Shown: positions 5,969 to 8,819 of the stretch, in pieces | Layout: each line of letters opens with the position of its first letter | Numbering within the stretch: the first letter of the stretch is position 1 | NCBI GenBank assembly: GCA_910586285.1 | Contig: CAJUGR010000082.1 | Coordinates: 1-8,819, forward strand | Reading direction: 5' to 3' | DNA length: 8,819 bases | Source of the DNA: an uncultured Erysipelotrichaceae bacterium | Lineage (GTDB): Bacteria; Bacillota_I; Bacilli_A; Erysipelotrichales; Erysipelotrichaceae | Notes under the pieces: generated by a model | What the model was told of the DNA's origin: nothing | Database searches by the model: none | Seen by the model: the letters and a program-made list of their open reading frames with translations, nothing else | Program-made: the position numbers and the translations under genes

Positions 5969-6698
5969 AGTTCTCTTCCCTTAATATCGCAAAAATATCC
6001 CTGTGCAAAGCTCCTTGCGCAAACAACCAATCTCTTGATTTTTCGATGCCTCGCAAATCAATCTCTTTCACGATGCTTGCCGGTCGACCGCCTAACACCA
6101 GAATGCGATCCGATAAATATAACGCCTCATCAATATCATGGGTTACTAATAACGTTGTCTTCCCCAGTTCACTGCGCAGCCGCAACAGCCAATCCTGCAT
6201 TTCATTGCGAGTAATGACATCCAAAGCCCCAAACGGTTCATCCAATAACATGATCTGGGCTTGGCAAAGTGCGGTTCTAAGAAAAGCCGCCCGCTGCCGC
6301 ATTCCACCCGATAACTCCTGAGGATAAGCATATTCATATCCCGCTAAACCAAAGTTGGCCAATTCCGACATCGCCTTTTGTATTGCATCTTTTTTATCAT
6401 GGTGAAGCTGAGCATACAACGTCACATTATCTAAAATTGTTTTCCATGGCAATAGTAAGTCATCCTGCGGCATATAGGCAAAGTAGGGAGATACACCATG
6501 AATCGGTTGTCCATCTGCCAAAAACGTACCTTTATCGGGTGCTATCACTCCTGCCAATACGTTTAACAAGGTTGACTTCCCACAACCGCTGGCACCAATC
6601 AACGACACAAATTCTCCCGCCGCAACCTGTATATTCACTCCCTCCAGAACCGTTTTTTCCGCAAAGGCAACGGAAAGATCATTTATCTCCAGCTTCAT
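5958..6698 (-). CDS. thiZ: ABC transporter ATPase for thiamine pyrimidine precursor (ThiZ-like)
   Basis: This is the cytoplasmic ATP-hydrolysing subunit that drives the ThiXYZ-type importer. The 246 residues carry all nucleotide-binding motifs: Walker A GASGCGKST at 35-43, Q-loop Gln78 in YMPQDD, signature LSGGMRQR at 129-136, Walker B IMLLDEP at 149-155 followed by the D-loop GALD, and switch His187 in LVTHDIDEA. The pattern is that of the nitrate/sulfonate/taurine-type ATPases (SsuB/TauB/ThiZ), and the neighbours make thiamine-precursor import the best reading. AGGAG lies 7 bases before the ATG. The gene follows thiY by 37 bases and overlaps the hydrolase start by 11 bases. Sequence alone would not separate it from a sulfonate transporter ATPase; the TPP riboswitch and the THI5-type binding protein do. 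Confidence 0.92.
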   Translation of the reverse strand: MKLEINDLSVAFAEKTVLEGVNIQVAAGEFVSLIGASGCGKSTLLNVLAGVIAPDKGTFLADGQPIHGVSPYFAYMPQDDLLLPWKTILDNVTLYAQLHHDKKDAIQKAMSELANFGLAGYEYAYPQELSGGMRQRAAFLRTALCQAQIMLLDEPFGALDVITRNEMQDWLLRLRSELGKTTLLVTHDIDEALYLSDRILVLGGRPASIVKEIDLRGIEKSRDWLFAQGALHRDIFAILREENYAS

Positions 6699-6735
6699 GA
6701 CATCGCTCCTATCCGATCATTGTCGACAATTAAAA

Positions 6736-7728
6736 TTATTGTGGCAAGAATTCATTTGTATATTGTTCTTTTGCTTCCACTTTGTGATCAATCAAACCGT
6801 ATTCTACCATAAAATCCGTATAGCGATTCCATACTTCATCCTTCATCATTCCCCAGCTTGGTGCATCACTTTGGTATTCTTTACTCAAATATTCCTGACT
6901 TGCCTGAATGAACGCCGGATCGGTATCGGGAATCACTTTGGCTAAAATATCGGCCGCCTCTTGGGGATTGGCGATCGCATCTTCATAGCCTTTTTTTACT
7001 GCTGTCAAAAACGCCTTAATCGTTTCGGGATCTTCCTGTATCATCGTTTCATTGGTAATAATTAAAGGGGTGTAGTAATCCAATCGCTCATCCAAATCGC
7101 GCAGCGGCAAATAATTTAAATCGAAACCATCCATTCTGCCTTTGATGACAGCCCAACCTTCAAAATCCCATTGTAAATCCACAGTTTTACCGAATGAGGC
7201 AAAACCGCTGCCATCAGCTCCTACCATGGTGAGTTTTTCAAAGTCACCGCCCGCTTTTTTCATCACGGCACGGATAACCGCTTCTTCACTGGGCGCCTGC
7301 CATCCTGCATATACTTTCCCTTCAAAGTCCTTAGGTGATTTAATATCGGCTGATTTTAAAGACACAAATCCGCTGGTATTATGTTGAATTATGGTGGCGA
7401 TAGCGCGAATCGGCAATGGTTCCTCTGCCGTTCTGGCATAGGTCACATCCTCTTGATAACTAACCCCAAATTGTCCTTTCCCGACCGCAACCAACGTCGC
7501 GCTCGTTTCATTATCCCCGGGTTCAATAATATTCACACTCAGGCCTGCATCCGCAAAGTAGCCTTTTTCCTGTGCCACGTAAAATCCGGTATGGTTCGTA
7601 TTGGGAACATAATCCAAAATCAAGGTCACTTCTTTTTTGCCGGTTTTCTGTGAGGACGAGGAACTTCCGCAGCCTGTCAATCCCAAAGTAACCGCCAAGC
7701 TTAAAATCCATAATGCTTTTCTTTTCAT
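6736..7728 (-). CDS. thiY: Thiamine pyrimidine precursor-binding lipoprotein (ThiY-like, THI5/NMT1 family)
   Basis: This is the extracytoplasmic binding component that delivers a pyrimidine precursor (known members bind formylaminopyrimidine or HMP) to the ThiX permease. The 330 residues start with a lipoprotein signal: basic MKRK, a hydrophobic stretch at 5-18, and lipobox LTGC with Cys20 as the acylation site, then a Ser-rich linker at 22-26. The mature part opens with the family signature LDYVPNTNHTGFYVA at 38-52. QWDFEGWAVIKG at 186-197 is another conserved NMT1-type block. The reading frame is open further upstream into thiX, but I set the start at this ATG because AAAGGAAG lies 6 bases before it and the signal peptide begins here. 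The ATG overlaps the thiX TGA (ATGA, 4 bases), so translation is probably coupled. Confidence 0.93.
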   Translation of the reverse strand: MKRKALWILSLAVTLGLTGCGSSSSSQKTGKKEVTLILDYVPNTNHTGFYVAQEKGYFADAGLSVNIIEPGDNETSATLVAVGKGQFGVSYQEDVTYARTAEEPLPIRAIATIIQHNTSGFVSLKSADIKSPKDFEGKVYAGWQAPSEEAVIRAVMKKAGGDFEKLTMVGADGSGFASFGKTVDLQWDFEGWAVIKGRMDGFDLNYLPLRDLDERLDYYTPLIITNETMIQEDPETIKAFLTAVKKGYEDAIANPQEAADILAKVIPDTDPAFIQASQEYLSKEYQSDAPSWGMMKDEVWNRYTDFMVEYGLIDHKVEAKEQYTNEFLPQ

Positions 7729-8468
7729 GATGTGCTTCCTTTCCGTTTGGTTTGATAAGGAAATACTAAGCGCTCCACCCATGTCAAAAGCAAATGCAGC
7801 AACAAGCTCCATGCGATAATTACCACCACACAGGCAAAAACCTTGTCTAACATATATCCGTTTTTCACCCGAATCATATAATAGCCAAGTCCTGCCGATG
7901 CACTCAACCATTCTCCGACAATAGCACCGCCGATGCAGTATGTCGCAGCGACCTTCATACCGGAGAATAATGCAGTCATGGCAGACGGTATTTTCACATA
8001 CCAATAAATCTGCCATCGGTTTGCCCCAAAGCTTTTTAAGAGGTTGATCTGATGAATATCTACCTGAGCCAGCGCGTCCGCAAAGGCAATCACAATCGGA
8101 AAAAAGCACATAAAAATTACCATCAGCACTTTCGGTGCCATTCCAAAGCCAAGCCAGATCGCAAACAGTGGCCCCAATACCATTACGGGTACGGTTTGTG
8201 TCACCACCAAATGAGGAAAAATGCTATGCCGAAATACGCTCGACATATCCATCAGGATCGCGATGATCACAGCCAAAACGACTGCAAAAAGCAACCCCAA
8301 CAATGCTTCTTGTAAGGTGACAAGCGAGTGCATCCATAACACTTCCGTATTTTCGATGATAGCAAGAATAATCTTACTTGGCGCAGGCAAAACGTATAGG
8401 CTGATGTTGAACCAACGCACGCATAGTTCCCATACCAACAACGTCAGTACCAGCGTTATGATCGGCAT
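7725..8468 (-). CDS. thiX: ABC transporter permease for thiamine pyrimidine precursor (ThiX-like)
   Basis: This is the membrane subunit of the importer. It has about six hydrophobic segments (roughly residues 1-19, 50-73, 86-106, 113-131, 165-188 and 206-230). The cytoplasmic EAA-type coupling loop, at about 133-162, has the key Gly148 in LLKSFGANRWQIY and would touch the ATPase. VLPAPS at 26-31 is typical of SsuC/TauC/ThiX permeases. Counted from the ATG at 8468 it has 247 residues, but this start is doubtful: the nearest purine-rich site (AAAGGA, 8489-8494) is 20 bases away and the first membrane helix would lack its usual short charged lead. The frame stays open upstream to an ATT at 8502-8504, 7 bases after the GGAGG core of a perfect site, which would give 259 residues starting LSQRKTVQKIT after the initiator. 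The end overlaps thiY by 4 bases. Confidence 0.9.
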   Translation of the reverse strand: MPIITLVLTLLVWELCVRWFNISLYVLPAPSKIILAIIENTEVLWMHSLVTLQEALLGLLFAVVLAVIIAILMDMSSVFRHSIFPHLVVTQTVPVMVLGPLFAIWLGFGMAPKVLMVIFMCFFPIVIAFADALAQVDIHQINLLKSFGANRWQIYWYVKIPSAMTALFSGMKVAATYCIGGAIVGEWLSASAGLGYYMIRVKNGYMLDKVFACVVVIIAWSLLLHLLLTWVERLVFPYQTKRKGSTS

Positions 8469-8500
8469 GGTAATTTTTTGTACTGTCTTCCTTTGTGATA

Positions 8501-8527
8501 AAATAAAAACACCTCCGCATTGAGGCG
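8501..8527 (-). terminator. Intrinsic terminator / SD-sequestering hairpin of the TPP riboswitch
   Basis: On the minus strand CGCCTC (8522-8527) pairs with GAGGTG (8510-8515), five Watson-Crick pairs and one G-U, around a 6-base loop. TTTTTATTT follows directly at 8501-8509. This is the form of an intrinsic terminator, and its 3' arm also contains most of the thiX ribosome binding site, so it could act at transcription, translation or both. The stem is short for a terminator. It should form when TPP is bound to the aptamer. Confidence 0.65.
8510..8516 (-). promoter_or_regulatory. Strong Shine-Dalgarno site of thiX inside the riboswitch hairpin
   Basis: GGAGGTG is a near-perfect match to the 16S anti-Shine-Dalgarno. 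It overlaps the 3' arm of the hairpin at 8510-8527, so folding would hide it. The only in-frame codon at a suitable distance is ATT at 8502-8504, with 5 bases between the site and the codon. A GTG overlapping the site is out of frame. This site decides between an ATT start and the ATG at 8466-8468. Confidence 0.6.
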
Positions 8528-8555
8528 CAAGTGAACCAATCTAAAGCATCATAGA

Positions 8556-8632
8556 ATGACTCCCTACGCTAGTATTACCTAGGTCAGGTCAAAGGGTATT
8601 ATCTCAGCTTTTTTTACAAGCACCCCTGTCTT
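8556..8632 (-). promoter_or_regulatory. TPP riboswitch aptamer (THI element)
   Basis: The minus strand carries the hallmark blocks of the thiamine pyrophosphate aptamer in order: GGGGTGC (8620-8626), a short P3 GCTT/AAGC, CTGAGA (8602-8607), ACCCTTTGACCTGA, the P5 hairpin CTAG-GTAATA-CTAG, and GCGTAGGGA ending near 8561. P1 is closed by GAC (8628-8630) with GTC (8558-8560). The element lies between the promoter at 8642-8670 and thiX and is expected to repress the operon when TPP is plentiful. P3 is minimal, without an extended P3a arm. Confidence 0.96.
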
Positions 8633-8641
8633 GACGTTCTT

Positions 8642-8670
8642 ATTATAAAATAAACTCATAAAAAATGCAA
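8642..8670 (-). promoter_or_regulatory. Sigma-A type promoter of the thi operon
   Basis: TTGCAT (8665-8670) and a consensus TATAAT (8642-8647) on the minus strand are separated by exactly 17 bases. The predicted start is near 8635, only a few bases before the TPP aptamer, as expected for a riboswitch-controlled transcript. Confidence 0.85.
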
Positions 8671-8686
8671 TCGTTGTGAAATTCAT

Positions 8687-8716
8687 TTGACAAGCGATCG
8701 GAAAACATGATATATT
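8687..8716 (+). promoter_or_regulatory. Promoter of tRNA-Ala
   Basis: Consensus TTGACA at 8687-8692 is followed after 18 bases by TATATT at 8711-8716, with TG one base before the -10 box (extended -10). The predicted start near 8723 leaves about 10 bases before the mature tRNA. It is divergent from the thi promoter, with 16 bases between the two -35 boxes. Confidence 0.8.
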
Positions 8717-8733
8717 ATGAACACATGAAACAC

Positions 8734-8809
8734 GGGCTGTTAGCTCAGCTGGGAGAGCACCTGTTTTGCACGCAGGGGGTCAGCGGTTCGATCCCGCTAC
8801 GGTCCACCA
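8734..8809 (+). tRNA. tRNA-Ala (anticodon TGC), CCA encoded
   Basis: The 76-base cloverleaf is complete. The acceptor stem GGGCTGT/ACGGTCC includes the G3-U70 pair that identifies alanine tRNAs. The D-loop region is TAGCTCAGCTGGGAGAGC. The anticodon stem CCTGT/GCAGG encloses loop TTTGCAC with anticodon TGC. The T-arm GCGG-TTCGATC-CCGC is intact, followed by discriminator A and an encoded CCA. It reads GCA and, by wobble, other Ala codons. It has its own strong promoter. More tRNA or rRNA genes may follow beyond the window; the last 10 bases show no terminator. Confidence 0.98.
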
Positions 8810-8819
8810 TATAAAGAAT

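Noticed and set aside
7729..8109. Upstream extension of the thiY frame by 127 codons into thiX
   Set aside because: The extension is antisense to nothing but overlaps thiX in another frame. The lipoprotein signal and ribosome binding site place the true start at 7728.
1..8819. CRISPR array, insertion sequence, phage or toxin-antitoxin genes
   Set aside because: No regularly spaced repeats, transposase, integrase or paired small genes are visible; the window is core chromosome.

Overview
The window reads as chromosomal DNA of a low-to-moderate GC Bacillota. The evidence is strong AGGAGG ribosome binding sites, sigma-A type promoters with near-consensus boxes, a classical TPP riboswitch and Bacillus-like ribosomal proteins. 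The gene neighbourhood and the divergent L3 would fit an Erysipelotrichia-like lineage, but that is a weak guess. All protein genes lie on the minus strand. One tRNA gene lies on the plus strand at the right end.

Positions 1-4891 hold the start of the S10 ribosomal protein operon, read right to left: promoter, structured leader RNA, then rpsJ, rplC, rplD, rplW, rplB, rpsS, rplV, rpsC, rplP and the first 16 codons of rpmC, which is cut by the window edge. Gene order is the standard bacterial one. The genes are tightly packed, with ribosome binding sites overlapping upstream stop codons and rplD overlapping rplW by 8 bases. The roughly 120-nt leader before rpsJ folds into nested helices and looks like a cis-regulatory RNA.

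Positions 4892-5230 carry no convincing gene. They hold an AT-rich block of nested inverted and direct repeats. No strong terminator is visible on either strand.

Positions 5231-8670 form a thiamine-regulated operon, also read right to left: a promoter, a TPP riboswitch, a hairpin that is both terminator-like and covers the first ribosome binding site, then thiX (permease), thiY (THI5/NMT1-like lipoprotein), thiZ (ATPase) and a TatD-family metal-dependent hydrolase. Genes overlap by 4 bases (thiX/thiY) and 11 bases (thiZ/hydrolase), with a 37-base gap between thiY and thiZ. The three transporter parts should import a pyrimidine precursor of thiamine, and TPP should shut the operon off. The hydrolase is a candidate for processing the imported compound. 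The thiX start is unusual: the perfect Shine-Dalgarno sequence precedes an in-frame ATT, not an ATG.

Positions 8687-8809 hold a divergent promoter and tRNA-Ala(TGC) with an encoded CCA end. Its -35 box lies 16 bases from that of the thi operon.

The most interesting points are the riboswitch platform with the possible ATT start, the S10 leader RNA, the altered L3 loop near the peptidyl transferase centre, the hydrolase tied to thiamine control, and the repeat block between the two operons.
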